This document shows positions 46,101-59,044 of a stretch of 64,000 nt of DNA, one piece after another. The DNA is from Neopestalotiopsis rosae (taxonomy: Eukaryota; Ascomycota; Sordariomycetes; Amphisphaeriales; Sporocadaceae), in the NCBI GenBank assembly GCA_023078685.1, contig JALGAS010000007.1, positions 1,860,001-1,924,000 of the forward strand, written 5' to 3'. The notes beneath the pieces were generated by a model. It was given only the letters and a program-made list of their open reading frames with translations. It did no database searches and had not been told where the DNA came from. Numbering within the stretch: position 1 is the first letter of the stretch; each line of letters begins with the position of its first letter. The translations under genes were made by a program, and so were the position numbers.

Positions 46101-46267
46101 ATAAAGTGATTCACGATCGGGGTAAGACACATGACCATTGAATGGGAGTCAGTGAGTCGAGGACCCTCGGCATATTCAGGCCGCCCAAAGTGGCAGTGGC
46201 ATCTCGATCCACAGGAATGGGGGCAATGATGAAAACGTTGAAACTTGCCTATCCGATTGTACGACAT
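43176..46267 (-). CDS. chitin synthase (class III-like)
   Basis: Plasma-membrane processive GT2 enzyme that polymerises GlcNAc from UDP-GlcNAc for the cell wall. Three exons give 916 residues: 46249-46267 (19 nt, MSYNRI plus one base), 43949-45974 and 43176-43881. Intron 1 (274 nt) has a GC donor (AG/GCAAGT) and CTAG acceptor; intron 2 (43882-43948) contains a 19-base homopolymer. A Pro/His/Tyr-rich N terminus is followed by [35 protein letters not shown], the [10 protein letters not shown] region and the catalytic QRRRW, then about seven C-terminal helices. Sequence and length agree with class III enzymes such as Neurospora CHS-1. Starting at the internal ATG 45951 (no first exon) would lose 14 residues. 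Confidence 0.95.
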
Positions 46268-49200
46268 GGTTACTGGTTATGCGAACACGCAGGGGTGTTC
46301 AAAGACGAAAGAACAAGAACAAGTACTAGAGAGAATGGGTGGATGGGGAGAGTATTGGACGAATCTTGCTATGCTGGCGCAAGGACTTGATTCTGAGACC
46401 CCTAGTCCGAAGCCAGCAGGCAATGTGACGGTTCGCCGGAAGGTGTGGTGTGGGCGGACGCGGTAGTTGTGAGGAATGAACGCAGTTGAGGCCCGGCGTT
46501 AGTCACTCCCAGATGCGGCGCGTGGTGGTTGTTGTGGTTGCGAAAATGGGGACGGCGCTGTCAATAGTAGTAATTGGCGCTTTGTTCGTGGAAATGCGCC
46601 AAGACAGACAGCAAACGACTGGCTTGGAAATGAGCAAAATTAGAGGACAAATAATGGCAACGTAGCAGACAACGATGGATGTGCTACAGCTCTGGGCGAA
46701 TTGCTTGTGAAGTGGGTTGGCGATTCCCCGAAGCTGGTCTGGTCTGTCCGTGTGGTTTTTTTGGTTATGCGCGGACGGGCAACAGTGCTTGCTATAGGCG
46801 CGGGACCGGCTTGCTTCTCTTTGAGGGTCTTGTCAGTCTCAGACTCGTGCAAAAAAGTCAAAGCAAAGCTGAGACGAGCGAATGGTTGAGGAGAGTAGGA
46901 AATTACCAAGTCAGTTGTGCCGGCCAATATGGAAAATGCGGCAATAGAGAGAGAGGAAAGATTGACGTCGAGGGTTTCACTCTGATGAGGTTGGGCGCGG
47001 GGGGGAGGACCAAAAGCAGGGGCATTCCTTAAGACTTGGACGAGCATCAATGCAAATAACAGGAACAATACTTCGTCTTCGCTCTTGTTTCAGATCAACA
47101 AGAGTGGGCGCAGCGACCTCCCCAGCAACTAGCGGAGCTCAAATTGGGAGGCTCACACACGCTAAGCCCCCCGGAGACTTAGCGGAAGCTGTCACTGGAT
47201 GGAAGCCGGCTACGAGCCACCAGGAAGAAGCTGGTGGGATGCCGGAATTTTACTTTGGAGGTAGCCCAGGAACCATTTGCAAACGATCCGACGCCTCTGC
47301 TCATTTCTTGGGAGTCTTGTATGAAGGTACCTACTTCGTACATGACCCTGAATTTCGTGTAATATCGGTAGGAAGCCTCTAGTTTGGTACATATACTCTC
47401 TACGTAGCACACCCCAATGTCCAAAGGCAAATAAATATGCTACATTAATAACAAGGGAGAATATATGCATATGCGCAGTGTATTATAGGTACCTACCTGC
47501 TTAGATGAATGCCAGAACCCTGAATTGCTGAAAAAAAAAATGACGCCTCTCGCACCCAGCCAAGGCGGGCTGTGAGTCTGTGACGTCGTGATTGTTTTTT
47601 CTCTTGTGCTTCTGTTGCCGTTTAAACTGGGGCGTCACACTGCCTTGTTCCCGTAAAACAGCAGACTAGCAGCTTGTAGGTGCCTGTGTGCACAGCGCAA
47701 CGCACGAACAACCCATGCCCGTTTGGCCCGAGTTTGTCTGCGCAATACCCATACAAACAATTCCCATTCGTCCACAAACAAATATGCATATTCTGCAGTG
47801 ACCAGACAACGTATCACATAGGCCTCAAAGCTTTATTTTTGCTTCTCCACGTCCCATCAGAATCTCGTCGTAGTAGCCGTAGCCCCAAAAGGTCACTCAC
47901 TCGCTAATCGACGACTGTCGTCATTCCCAATCTTGCCCTAGAGAGGTGTCGCTCGCCCTGCCTTGAGTCGGTCTCACGTAACCAAATTTCTGAATTCGAT
48001 CGATTAAATCAACCTTTCCCAAGGTTATTATGGCTTCTCATGCGACGAGACAAGCGTGCAGATCATTGCGATCAGCCCAGCAGGGCTTTCTTTGCACTTT
48101 GAATTGAGCTGTGTTTTAAGCTCGGAAAGAAGAAAGATTGTGAGCTTTTGCTTACTGTATGCCCACCATGTTGCATTTTTGGGCGCGCTATGCATGCCAA
48201 TGGCGACTCAGCCTTAATTGATGATGCGGCGCTTCGTGGGCAGTCGGATAGTCGCTCTGCTCCAATGGGTTATGGATGGGCAAAAGTCAAGGATGGGGTA
48301 GTTGTCAAACATCAACCAGTGATCTTCAGGCACCATGACTCGATACCTGCCTCACATGCACGATTTTGTTCCACGCCGGGTGAATTTGGCATTGTGTGTC
48401 ACTAACAGTGCAGCCAGTGTTGGGTTTCAACGTCGCAGAACGCTATCACCTTGGTGGTATACTAAAGTAAACACATAGGATCACCAGATCAATGAGATAT
48501 TGCAACGTATCGTGAGTCTCAAGCGCTTCGTTGAATCTTTGCACAACGAATCGACTTGTCAAACTCGTTCGTCTATCTCTGCCAATGAATATTCCAGCGC
48601 TTATCTGCAATGTTCGGCAGCGATCGCATATCTCCTACCTTCTGCAGATTGGATGCCGTGCTCCCGTTAGGCGGGTATTTTTGGGCAAGCATGTGCACAC
48701 CCGAGCGACCATTCAGGCAGCTAGAAATGCCTCGGGCTGTTCCTAGCGCTGCTGTCAGACACCATCCAATCCCCATGAGCTTGGCAGAGCTTCCCAAAAT
48801 AGAGTGTACGTATCGCCTCTTCGCCAACATTAGACAGCTATAGCAAACTACAGAGTGCACTATGTATTGCCTCGTACGGAGAATAACAGATCCCGTGTGG
48901 CGTCGATCGCAGTTGGGTTTGCCACAAATCTGTACGCGTTAACGAAGCTCAGCCACAAACCGCGCAATTGATTTTCATGGAGAATATTTCAGGCTACAGT
49001 ATTTCGGTTGTTGGCTATTGAACGTCAAGTGACAAACGAGAAAAAGCCGCTCGCGACTTGGAAAAGTCGGTGTTTAGTCATCTCAACAGCCTACAGTCCA
49101 CTGTAAAATGGGCTGAGTCCCATGTCAAAATGCCTATCACAAGTCCTCCCCTCGCTCCCCTCCGCCGCTATGGGGTGGATTTGGAGGCCAAACGGTGGGA

Positions 49201-50329
49201 CACTGCACCCGGACCCCACACGCCTGGAAATAATTCGGACCTCGACAGTCAATACACTAACATCACTGCTGACCAGCTCTTCAAGTCTTGTGATGCAATG
49301 GCTCCCTCGCAGACATTCCACTTGTTGTTCTATCAAACGGCTTCACCGAATTTGCGGATACCGTACTGCAAGTGTATAGGTCTCGACATACGTCTGTGCC
49401 TTTGAACTCACCCGAAGCAATGGTCACGGAGTTACGAAGTAGACGTCGGCGATAGTACCGGCTTGGAGCTGATTTCACGATGAAGAGAACAATACTGTGC
49501 AAGGACCTCTTTGGCATCCTTCTGATCGACTCCAATACCACCTGTTACTGCTGGAGGCAAATCCCTGTGCGCGATAGGCGGGCCGCGCCCACAGGATGGG
49601 ACCCTGAAATTAATGAAGAAATCCACCAAGAATCCCAAGTGATCTACAAACCATGTATGCTCAAGATACGCAAAATTACTCCATGCAGTTATCGTCATTA
49701 TATCAGTACCGATTGAGGACCACACATGTGTTTTAATGTCCTCGCTCGCACCAATCAAAGGCGTCCGGGGCATCATTGAAACAATACAAAAATCATGTTC
49801 AAGATATTCCCCCCTGTCGCGAAATAAACGTGACTGATCGACTATATTCATGTCTGCCGTGGGAATCTGCGAACATAACCCGAGTCGCCAACGGCTATAT
49901 CGAGAACATTGAACATAAGACTGGCATGGCTGCTAACCTCGACACGGAGCCATGCGCGAGTAGAAATGAATGAAAGCCAATCTTGCTTTCGTATCCAAAA
50001 CGATACTATGATAGATTCACGTTCTGAAGTCTCGGAGAAAGGAAAACAAAAAGCATCAGCGTCGCCAATGATGCTGAGTAGTAGATACTATCCACTTCAT
50101 GACTCTCATGATCGAACCTCTGCCTGTAGATTCTGCATCAACGTCGATAAAGTTTCACTCCCTGTAGACATGGGAAAGCATCACTGAAAAGTCATCGAGC
50201 AAGAATAGAGACAGAGTTTCATTGCCAAAGCAGCACATAATAATTGAACATATTTCTTGATGAACCTGGAGTCTTCTAAACATTCGCTATAATTGAACTC
50301 TACATCTTCAAAGCACACATCGTGGGACC
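46268..50329. other. 4-kb intergenic region, no supported gene
   Basis: The first kilobase is the promoter and leader side of the chitin synthase gene, with GT/GA-rich stretches. The rest has scattered frames under 140 codons on both strands (for example 49058-49405 plus and 49432-49851 minus) with no family signature, no repeated motif and no consistent splicing. It may contain decayed sequence or noncoding RNA. Confidence 0.45.
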
Positions 50330-52526
50330 TTAGCCCCAGACATCTTCCTGCCACTTTCTATTCCTCTTCATCCGATTGCTCCAGTCCTTGGTAGCCGCCT
50401 CATCCATGCCCTTGTCCGCACACCACAAGCCCGAGACCGTCTTTTCCACCTCGCGGGCCATGCTGACGCGACCGCAGATGTAGACGGACGCGTCCTCGGC
50501 CAGCAGCCTCTTGACGTCGTCGCCCAGCTCGCGCACCTTGTCCTGGACGTAGGCCTTGCCAGCCCCGTCTTCAGGCCGCGAAAAGGCGCGCACGACGTGC
50601 AGCTTGCCGTGGAGGTTTTGTTCAAATTCGGCTAGCTCTTCTTGGTAAATGTTGTCCTCGCCGGCGCGGCGGCAGCCGTAGAACAGCATCATCTCGCCCA
50701 CGGGCTTGCCCATGGCCTGCAGACGGGCGCGCTCGGCCAGGAAGCCGCGGAAAGGGGCTAGACCCGTGCCGGCGGCCACCATGATTACGGGACACGAGGC
50801 TTGCATGGGCAGCTTGAACTTGGAACGGACAATGTGGGCAAAGAGGCTCGTGTTTGCCAGAGCGTCGCCCGGGCCGGATAGCTGGTAAGTGAGGCCGGCA
50901 GGGTGTTGTGTTGAAGTGGTCGAGTTGGTCAGGGCGAGGAGGTAGTTAGAGGCGAGACCGGGGATCGCGGCTGCGGACGGATCTTGGGGTACTTCAGAGT
51001 TGCTGACCAGGACCGTTACCGAGGGCGCGCGCGGAGAGACGACGCTGGACGAGGAGATGGAGTAGAATCTGGGTTGCATGCGCGGGAGGGTCTCGAGGAG
51101 GAAAGAGACGGGGATGGAGGGCGAGGCGCCGTCGGCTTGCATGAGGGCAACCTCCAACAACCTTCCAAAGTTGACGTGGGTCATGGCGATGAACTTGGCA
51201 AAGGTTTCTCGGTCTTTGCTGACCTCGAGGAGGAAGGACTTTGCAGCACCCTCGGGAACAAATTCAGCGAGACTCCTGGTTGTGTTTCTTGAGACGGGTG
51301 CGCAGATCTCGAGATAGTTTCGTAGTAGTGTCTCAACAGTGGTAGGAGTAGGCACGCGAACCTTGCTGCCAGCATCGAGAGAAGTGATGGAGATGGGGAT
51401 GCTACGACGCGTCGACAGACCGAGCACGCGGATCAAGCGCTCAACCTCCTCCTCGGGGTTCATGGGCCACACTGCCAAGTGGTCACCCGTCTTGTAGCTG
51501 ATTTGGGGGTGCTCCGTTATATCGAGATCCAGATGCAGGCAGTTTCGGCTCGAGTTGGAGAAGAGTTCCCGTGATGCCTTGATCTTCATAGGTCGTATTG
51601 GGCTGTTAGCTGCAGCAGCTTTACCATTGTTGTCCCTTTGCTCAACAGGTTCACCAATGTGCAAATCTTGGGGCTCGAGTGACTCGTCCTCGACCACGTT
51701 GTATACCGGCTCGTACTTGAGGTCTTGTGATTCTAGACCAAGATGCTTTCCGAGAAACTCCATCAAATCATCTCTCCAGGCAAGGAAATCCTCCTCGGTA
51801 GTTCCGTGAGCATCGTCGGCTCTGCCCAGTGGTAAAAGCTGTTCTGCTCCAGCCTTCTTCAAAGCATTGTCAATGACCTCGGCCACGCGGTTGTAGTACT
51901 TGTAGTCACTGTTGCCCAGTCCAAAGACGGCGTACTGAAGAGAGGGCAGCGACGACTCGCCAATCTTGTTGGCCCAATCCCAGAAAGATGAAGTATTGTC
52001 GCTAGGGTCTCCTTCACCATAAGTGGACAGGACGAAAAGTGCCAGTTTGGTCTTGGGTATTTGTGCTATTGTTTCGGGGTCGAAATCTGATAAGTCTGCG
52101 GCAAGGGCTTCGAGTCTAAAATGCTGGTGTAGTTCTCGTGCGAGTCGGTTGGCAACACCCTCAGAGGTTCCGGATTGGGAGCCCCAGAAGATCACTACTT
52201 GTCTGTTCTGCAACAAAACTGTTAGTCGCAGTCGACAACGATGATAACATAAAGAGTTAACATACCAACTCGTCTAGCCTCTCAGCAATATTCCGCGTAG
52301 TCCTTGCAGCGCCTCCTTTGGCATCATTTGCTTGCGGCCTCTCGTACCATATGTAGTCATATGGATCTGGCCTGTCCCATGTGTACTTGCGTAGAGTATA
52401 TGCTGCTGAGGCTGCTGCCATGACAGCCAGTGCGGCTGCATCTCCGTATGTTGCTGGCTTCACCATGTCGAGCACATTGCTCGACCCCGGTGGTAGCCAT
52501 TGGAATCCAGCACCGAGAGACTCCAT
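50330..52526 (-). CDS. NADPH-cytochrome P450 reductase, divergent paralogue
   Basis: Diflavin reductase passing electrons from NADPH via FAD and FMN to P450s at the ER. Exon 1 (52266-52526) encodes a start MESLGAG, a membrane anchor (AAALAVMAAASAAYTL) and a tail DRPDPYDYIWYE; the intron 52208-52265 (GTATGT to GCAG) joins NRQVVIFWGSQSGTSEG, the FMN site (about residue 96). STYGEGDPSD and FGLGNSDYKYYN follow, then the FAD motif RFYSISSS (about 467), NADPH motif GTGLAPFRGF (about 567) and ending VWG. Total 712 residues. An upstream in-frame ATG (52640) would add a hydrophobic stretch but looks like a CT-rich leader. The N-terminal third differs from the usual fungal CPR (as I recall it), suggesting a second, cluster-type paralogue beside P450 59045. 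Confidence 0.93.
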
Positions 52527-53300
52527 CGTTTCTGTCTTGAATACAGTCTTACTGCTGTTTGAGATGAACGTAAGGCAAAGGAAGAGTAGAAGAAGAGAGT
52601 ATGGACGGCTTGAGGGTAGTCGATCTCTGAACAAGTTCATGCAATGGCAGAAATCACAACGTCCTTGCTGGATTATATGCGTTTCTATATATCTACCAAT
52701 ACCACTGACGGGCCCGAAGTGCGTCGCGACTTGACTAAACGGTCAATTCCAGTAAACCGCAAGTCAGCCATACCCCACGATAACCCCACGAACGGTAAAA
52801 CAATCTGACCTCGATTGGCCACAAGATCGGCGCGGAGATCCTGGTAAGACTATAGCTTGGGAGAATAGTGCGAATGTGGGGAGCAGCTCTAAAATCTGGG
52901 GCCAAGCGATTCGAGACGAACGTGGTAATTTTGTCCGTGATTTCCCAGTCTAGCGAGAAGGGCAAGTCGAGCCTCGATCACACTACTGCATCTAGCTTTG
53001 AGACTGATCCCAAACTATGGCTCCTCAGCTTGTGTCATTTTGCATATTGCGGACATCAAATCCGAGAATCGGGCTTTTGTACTTCGTATACGCCCAACAT
53101 GTACTCAGCGCCACTTGAGAACGATATGTGCTCTCCAGAGGAATGATTGGTCGTATGCGACGAGGCACTTAAGCCGAATACGGCGGCAATATATAACGAT
53201 GAACACGTGGACCTCAAGAATCAGTGCCGAGAGTCTCTCCATTAAGGAATGCGTAATGTGAATGAGGCGTGATTATACAGATTTATTTCAATTTACTGTC
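52527..53300. other. intergenic, no gene seen
   Basis: 774 bp between the CPR start and the stop of the next minus-strand gene; mainly CPR promoter. Confidence 0.5.
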
Positions 53301-54716
53301 TTATTGCATCGACCATGCGGCCAAAAGTTTATCTACCACTGGTTTTGTGCGCCAACCACATTGGGTTTCTACTTCATCGAGAAATTTCAGGGCTTCTTTC
53401 TGCTCCTTGGGATCAGTGAGATAGGTGCCGCCTGTGATAAGTGTCATTGTCAGCTAGAGGCTATAAGGAACATATGAGAGGGAAGACATACAAGCCTGCA
53501 GTGCGTGCGACGCGATGAACTTATTGGTCATGCCGGAGGGATTGCTGATAGCAAGTCCCATGATCAACCTAATGTTTTCGTGTACGATTTCCTGCGATAA
53601 TATCAGTAGTGTTCATGGTTGTGTTTGTGATGTCTCATACATCTGTAGTGCGGCGCTGTCGAAAACTCTCAAAGCCCGGCTCCCAGAGACGCGGGTCAAA
53701 GATTGCAAGGAGCATCAATGAGAGATAGTATTGCTGATATCCCATCACTAGAGGTTCCGACATTTAGTAAAAACAAGAGCTTGTATGCAGGCATTAGTTC
53801 AGACTGAGATAAACGCACCCTGAACGGACTGGCTAAGCCATGCCTTTGGGAAAACATCACCATCCTCAACCCACGTGGGCCTAAAGTCCCAAGGTCGGGA
53901 TTCATACCACGCATCAGCCTCGGCTCTCAGCTGATCCCATTGTTGCACAGTCGCCCGTCCCGCAGGGCCAAAGGCATGGGCTTGAATCTTGGCACATATG
54001 AGAACAATCCTGTTGACAATGGACTCGGGCGAGTCATCCATGAAGCACGAGGACGTGCTGTAGCATTCCAGATGAGTGCGCAGGGGATGCGACCGGGTCA
54101 GGGAAAAATACATGTCCTGCCGAAGCACGATCCAGCTCGCCGCCTCGCCCAGCCCGCCTTTTCCCATGTAATTGGAAACAGAGTTCAGCAGCTGAGTAAC
54201 TCCAGAAAGATGTGTGGCGGTATCGTCGCTCGGGTCCTGCTCAACGGTCATGGCATCTCGGACCGACATGCTTCCAAGCCGGCCCGTGATCTCTTCATAG
54301 GTGCGCAGGAGGATGAGTGCCGCCAGTATATTCTCATCTAGGTCCTCGACCGGACCGCCGAGCTTGGAGATGAGCAAGCTCAGGGCCCGGCTGTAGTATA
54401 CCGCTGGGTCAAAGTTACCAATCGATGATATGAAGCTCAGCTGTCGGGAGGCACAAGCAATCAGTGCATAGGCCAACAGCGGCTCATGCAGCGCGCGACG
54501 GGGAACCTCATTCGCAAAGTGGTTCCTCGTGTCGCAGATGTCTACCCACGGAGATAGGTACCGGACGTAATAGGTGAAGAACCTAGCCTCTTCCTTTGTT
54601 CTTATCAAACTGCCCAACGCACTGTGCGTGCTGCCACTGCTGAAGGGGCTCTCGGGCGTTGGGACCTGTCGACGGGCCGCCTTTGGCGAGTCCGACGGGC
54701 TCCTTTGAGACGGCAC
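53301..54716 (-). CDS. fungal-specific transcription factor-like protein, no zinc cluster seen
   Basis: Helical domain typical of fungal regulators (Fungal_trans_2-like): TKEEARFFTYYVRYLSPWVDICD, PLLAYALIACASRQL, LAALILLRTYEEITGRL, GLGEAASWIVLRQDMYFSLTR, RPWDFRPTW. Exon 1 runs to a GTGCGT donor near 53819. Further exons, each in phase, give VMGYQQYYLSLMLLAIFDPRLW, EIVHENIRLIMGLAISNPSG and a family-typical end LDEVETQCGWRTKPVVDKLL, stop TAA 53301-53303. The 5' end is uncertain: the frame is open to about 54734 with no ATG, and I could not assemble a Zn2Cys6 cluster from upstream exons to 55100. It is either a DBD-less regulator or has a distant, small first exon. Confidence 0.8.
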
Positions 54717-55807
54717 ATCATGTAAGCATTCCGATCAACAAGGGGCCCACGCAAATGAATCAAGTTGGCCCGGTAGGGCTGAGTTATTGTCGTACCTCTC
54801 ATCCTCGCCGCCGGCCTGTGGCGATCCGTGAGATAACAGGCACGGCAAGGTTCTTGCGGAGATGACAGTAGAGCTCTGACGGCGCATCACCAAAGCATGG
54901 CCAGATAGGCTTTTTTCCAATGAAGCTCACCTGTCCTGTGGCTAGCAAAGGAAAGAAATTCCCGTGTGTATAACGGTTGCAGATGGAACATATTGCTCAA
55001 CTGATTAAGCATGGGAAGGAGACTCCTCGCTTGTATAGTTGATTGGACCCATGCAACCCCGCAGACTAATACTTGGGTGGGGAGAAACACCGCTATTTAT
55101 TTCCCAAATTTGACAAAAGAAGAAGTTTGGACCCGAGACTAGCAGTATGGAGAAAGCCACTCCTAGGGATGGCTGGCCTATAATAGAGTCAGAAGGGTAA
55201 GAGCAATTCGCCCAAATGACTTTCCGTCTATCCCCCATACAGAGATGTATCCCGCAAGCTGTGACCGTAGATGAGAACAAGGGTTCCCCAGGGTACCCTA
55301 CTATGGCGGTCCGGGGAATATGGGGTTCACAGATGCGCCATGCCTAGAAGACTATTGGTTGTCTAGAATACTTGCTTAGTTTGCGCAGATATGGAGATTC
55401 TGCAAGGTTCTCATAAGAAGCGACACAAAGTGGATGTTCTCTCAAATCTTTCGCTCAAGCCCGAAACCCAAAGCTGGTACGATGTCTGACGTTTTCGCTC
55501 AATAAGCTCTGCCTGTACACTGCAATTTTCATCTACACATCTGTCGAGGCCTTCTGATGGCCTGACATCAGATGTTGTTTAAGGTCAAGTTCTAGTATAT
55601 ATAGTTGATACAATTCTAGAAGTAGTGCGGTGATGAATATTGATTTGGACCTTCTAAATCATGTTCCATTACGCTTAATTATTCTAAAGTTTTCATGCGG
55701 CTTATTCCTCATGTACAACGGGATTCTAGCCCTCCCAGGTCTCCCGAACGTGGTTTTGACTATTTCAACTATTAGTGGGACTGAAATCAACGGTGTGAGA
55801 CCGCAAC
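54717..55807. other. intergenic; may hold unseen 5' exons of the upstream gene
   Basis: 1.1 kb between two minus-strand regulator-type genes. Candidate splice donors (GTGAGC near 54930, GTACGA near 54797) exist but no joined product gives a recognisable DNA-binding domain. Confidence 0.4.
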
Positions 55808-57903
55808 CTACATTATCGAAGTCGGCCATCCGAATTGCTTTTCAGTTTGTACGAGAATATCGAGCAGTGCCTTTTGCTCAATTTCCTTTGAGAAAAGATG
55901 CCCCGTCAAGGCTATGGCCATGCAAGCCGCTCTGAACAGGAATGACACGTTAGATGAATAGTCACAAACTTCGAGGGACGAGTACCTACAAGTATGCTGG
56001 ATTGACGCCACCAATCGAATGGGCGATGCCACATACGATTTCGGCATCTTTTCTTAAAGATTTCTACACGAAAACAATCAGTCTTATCACATGTCAGAGG
56101 GACATCTGTGCGACTTACATCAATTGAGCGCCTGACAAGAGCGCCACTGGGGCCCAACATTGGCCTTTTGTGGTCATGGGCCACCAATAATATACGCGAA
56201 AGGTGGTACATCTGCCATCCGACTGCAACTGCATCGCTCAGCAGGTATATAGCGGGGAATACATCGTCCCCACTTGCGTCCGCCGTGAAGATGGGATCAA
56301 ATGAGATGGGTTTCAGCTTTACCCATTCTTGAGCATAGGATACGAGCTCATTGTAAGTGGCTCCATCCTTGTCGTCTCCAAAGCAGTAACTAACAACATT
56401 GTGAAGATGTAGGACCATTTTCCGTGCCCATTGAGAGTCATTATCTTCATGCTCCAGGACATACTCATTGGTGTCAAGAGTGAGCAATACGGAACATGGC
56501 TCCTGATTTATCACGGCAAAGTAGAGCTGTACACGTAAGGATGCCCAGCACATGTCCTGCCGAAGCTGTTCTGCGAGAGTGATCTGACCCAGATGCATAA
56601 CTTGTTGTCCTTGCATTCCGCCAAACTGGTCATTGACGGATTGGCCTGGATCAATGCTTCGATCGAGGTTGTCGAAAATTTTGAGAAAGCTAACAGTATA
56701 AAATTGTTGATCGTCCATCAGTTCAGCAGCTTCTGATCCCATTATCCCGAGATCGTTGTAGCTGTCCAAGCGCAGCTGTCTGGGATCAGTAGCTTGTGGT
56801 ATTCCCAAGATATTGAGGCTTATCGCCGCAATTGATGAGATGGCTCGGAGAAGAGGGTGGTGGACAGTAGCCAGTTGCGGAATCGTGGTTGCAAAGCTGT
56901 TCAATTGACCACCATGGTCAAATAAAGGAGCGATGGCATCGACAAAGTGACGCACCAGTACGACATCTTGTTTGTCGCACCATTGCAGAGCAGGAGGCTG
57001 TCCAAGTAGCAGAGGATTGATCCTTGCTCCAGTGGTATGTCGATTGGTGGTCTGAAAGGGTTGCAAATAGCTGCTCGGAGGAATCCGCAAGTCTGGAGGA
57101 GAATAATATCCAAATTCAATCATCTCCTGCAGACCAGGGACGACCTGCGGACCAGAGCTGGACGGCGTGTCATAATGGAAGCCTGGCAATGTTTCTGATA
57201 ACACTGATGCATCAAACGACACCTCATTGATTGGAAGAGGAGGGAGATTCCGATTGCCCCCCTCAATGGCCTGGAATCTGCTGGTGGGAGATACCAGAGT
57301 TGGAGGTACTTCTGCAGACTTTGGACTCTCTGCCGCAGTTCTATACGACTGGCCATCTTCTGGGCTCGACCTCTCATCATAGAGACTGCTAATGTCGTAT
57401 GTTTCATCAATGAACCGGATTTTCCTCTGTGCGGTTGAGCACCATTTTTGGGTTTTCGAAAAGCTCAGCTCCCCGGCCTCGAGGCTGCGGCAAAAGTCAG
57501 AAGGCTACAATTCCTTGGGGTACATGTATAGTTACGAATCATCTTGAGCATGTCGAAAACGAATCTTGGAACTTCGACTACAGACGAAACCCTTTTTGGC
57601 ACAGTTTGCACAAGTTGCTTTTCTGTCACCTGCATTCGCGATGAGACACAGAAACGCTGCTAGGATCTTGACCACTTACATTTTAGATGCCTATCAAGGC
57701 GGTTCGGCAATTAGCTAAGTGGTTCGCAGATCAAGTAACAATACGGCCACAGCATGGAAGCGCAGGCCATTGAAGGGCATCGCATATGTACCTTTCGCGA
57801 CAGCTCTACAAGTCAATTATTAGCAACGAGCTAGGGCGGAAATCTGTTGGTAATTTCGAGAAAAACCTACATCACAACCCCGTTTCCTCGTCGTCTCCGG
57901 CAT
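55808..57903 (-). CDS. Zn2Cys6 transcription factor with microexon-split zinc cluster
   Basis: Seven exons rebuilt by hand: 57871-57903, 57792-57805 (14 nt), 57680-57690 (11 nt), 57536-57629, 56119-57484, 55990-56063, 55808-55931. They total 1716 nt (571 residues plus stop) with every phase matching. Joining exons 1-4 gives KRGCDSCRERHLKC and DRKATCANCAKKGFVC, a canonical C-x2-C-x6-C-x5-C-x2-C-x6-C cluster at residues 10-37. Next come KTQKWCSTAQRKIRFIDETYD, a linker, and the regulator domain (HHPLLRAISSIAAISLNILG, LAEQLRQDMCWASLRVQLYFA) ending KDAEIVCGIAHSIGG and TEKQFGWPTSIM. Donors are GTAGGT, GTACAT, GTAAGT, GTAACT, GTAAGT, GTAGGT. It lies next to the P450 at 59045, transcribed divergently, so may regulate it. 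Confidence 0.85.
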
Positions 57904-59044
57904 CGACGACAAGGGGCGGCGATCTCGGTCATGGACGACACGGAGTAGCGCGACTATCGGGCTTAAGCAGGCTCCAGTGTCCGATTGGTGACGGGAGCTT
58001 GTTCGGTTGTTCGCTCCGAGAGGGTCTTCTTCTGTGGATCTTGGCCGGCAACGCAAACGGCTCGCATAGAGTGCAAAGGATCGAGCAAATTATTCACATC
58101 GAGTGTCAACCGTGAATTCATATCCCTTTTCAATTCAAGGGGAAATTCGTGGACAGGCGCAAAAGAAAATACGTCAATGCTGCGACAGGGTGGAGAGCGT
58201 CAACGCAGCCCCAGAGTCCCCAGACAGCCAGGCTCGCGACATTGCTGCTGGCTGCGGGGAATACCACCCGATTAGGGAATATAATCCACCAAAAGCCGCC
58301 AGAGAGGCACAGATTGAAACCCGCTAACCACTAAAATTGGTCGCCCCAGTTTATCGCCTCCCCCAGAAAACCTGCGCTGCAAGCCATGCGGGGAAGTAGC
58401 ACAGAAGGGCTCTATCCACTAAAAACGGAAGCAAATGAAAGCAACAGAGTCCCGTCCCATTCCCATGGGTGTCGCGGATTTGGCGGGGGAGAGGATGGAG
58501 TGAGTCGCCTGCTGACCATTTAGTTGGTCTGAATCGTGTTCGAGCACATGCTAGGATAGGCAGGTTAGGCATGTCGACGAATTAGTGTGTAGCCGCACAC
58601 TTTTAGTCTCAGACGGGGCTGCGATGTGTTATCCTTCCTCTTCTGCCAGGACAAGGAAGTTCACGCCGGGGCCCCGAGTGTGGGTGGTGGGGTTTGGCCA
58701 CTACGAGTCTTGGCTTTACATACCATCGTGATGACGGATACGGGGCACGATCATATTACCATAGTAATAGTCAATTTTTGCAGCGTAGCCACCAGCACGC
58801 CAGTACCATGTATTCAAAGATACGTACCTTTATACACATGGCACATAGGATAGGCCTTGGTATATCAGAATAGCTAAATATCTGAGAGATCATCAGCCAT
58901 TATACAATCCAGCATCAAGACTTCACGACAACCATTACGACTACTTCCTCCCCATTCTCCTCGTTCTACCAATTCAACCTGTACAGCCAATTCACACACA
59001 CTTCGACTCTAGTGTTATACAGCCTGTACTTGTCTTGAGTGATC
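57904..59044. promoter_or_regulatory. divergent promoter, Zn2Cys6 regulator / P450
   Basis: 1.14 kb between the regulator ATG (57903) and the P450 ATG (59045). No reading frame of note. A shared control region is plausible but no operator was fixed. Confidence 0.45.

Noticed and set aside
49058..49851. Open frames of 115-140 codons on both strands
   Set aside because: No recognisable motifs; the two strands overlap and neither extends by splicing.
54717..55100. CSIC / PCRAC segments as a Zn2Cys6 cluster for the 53301 gene
   Set aside because: Spacing does not fit C-x2-C-x6-C and the needed joins are out of phase.
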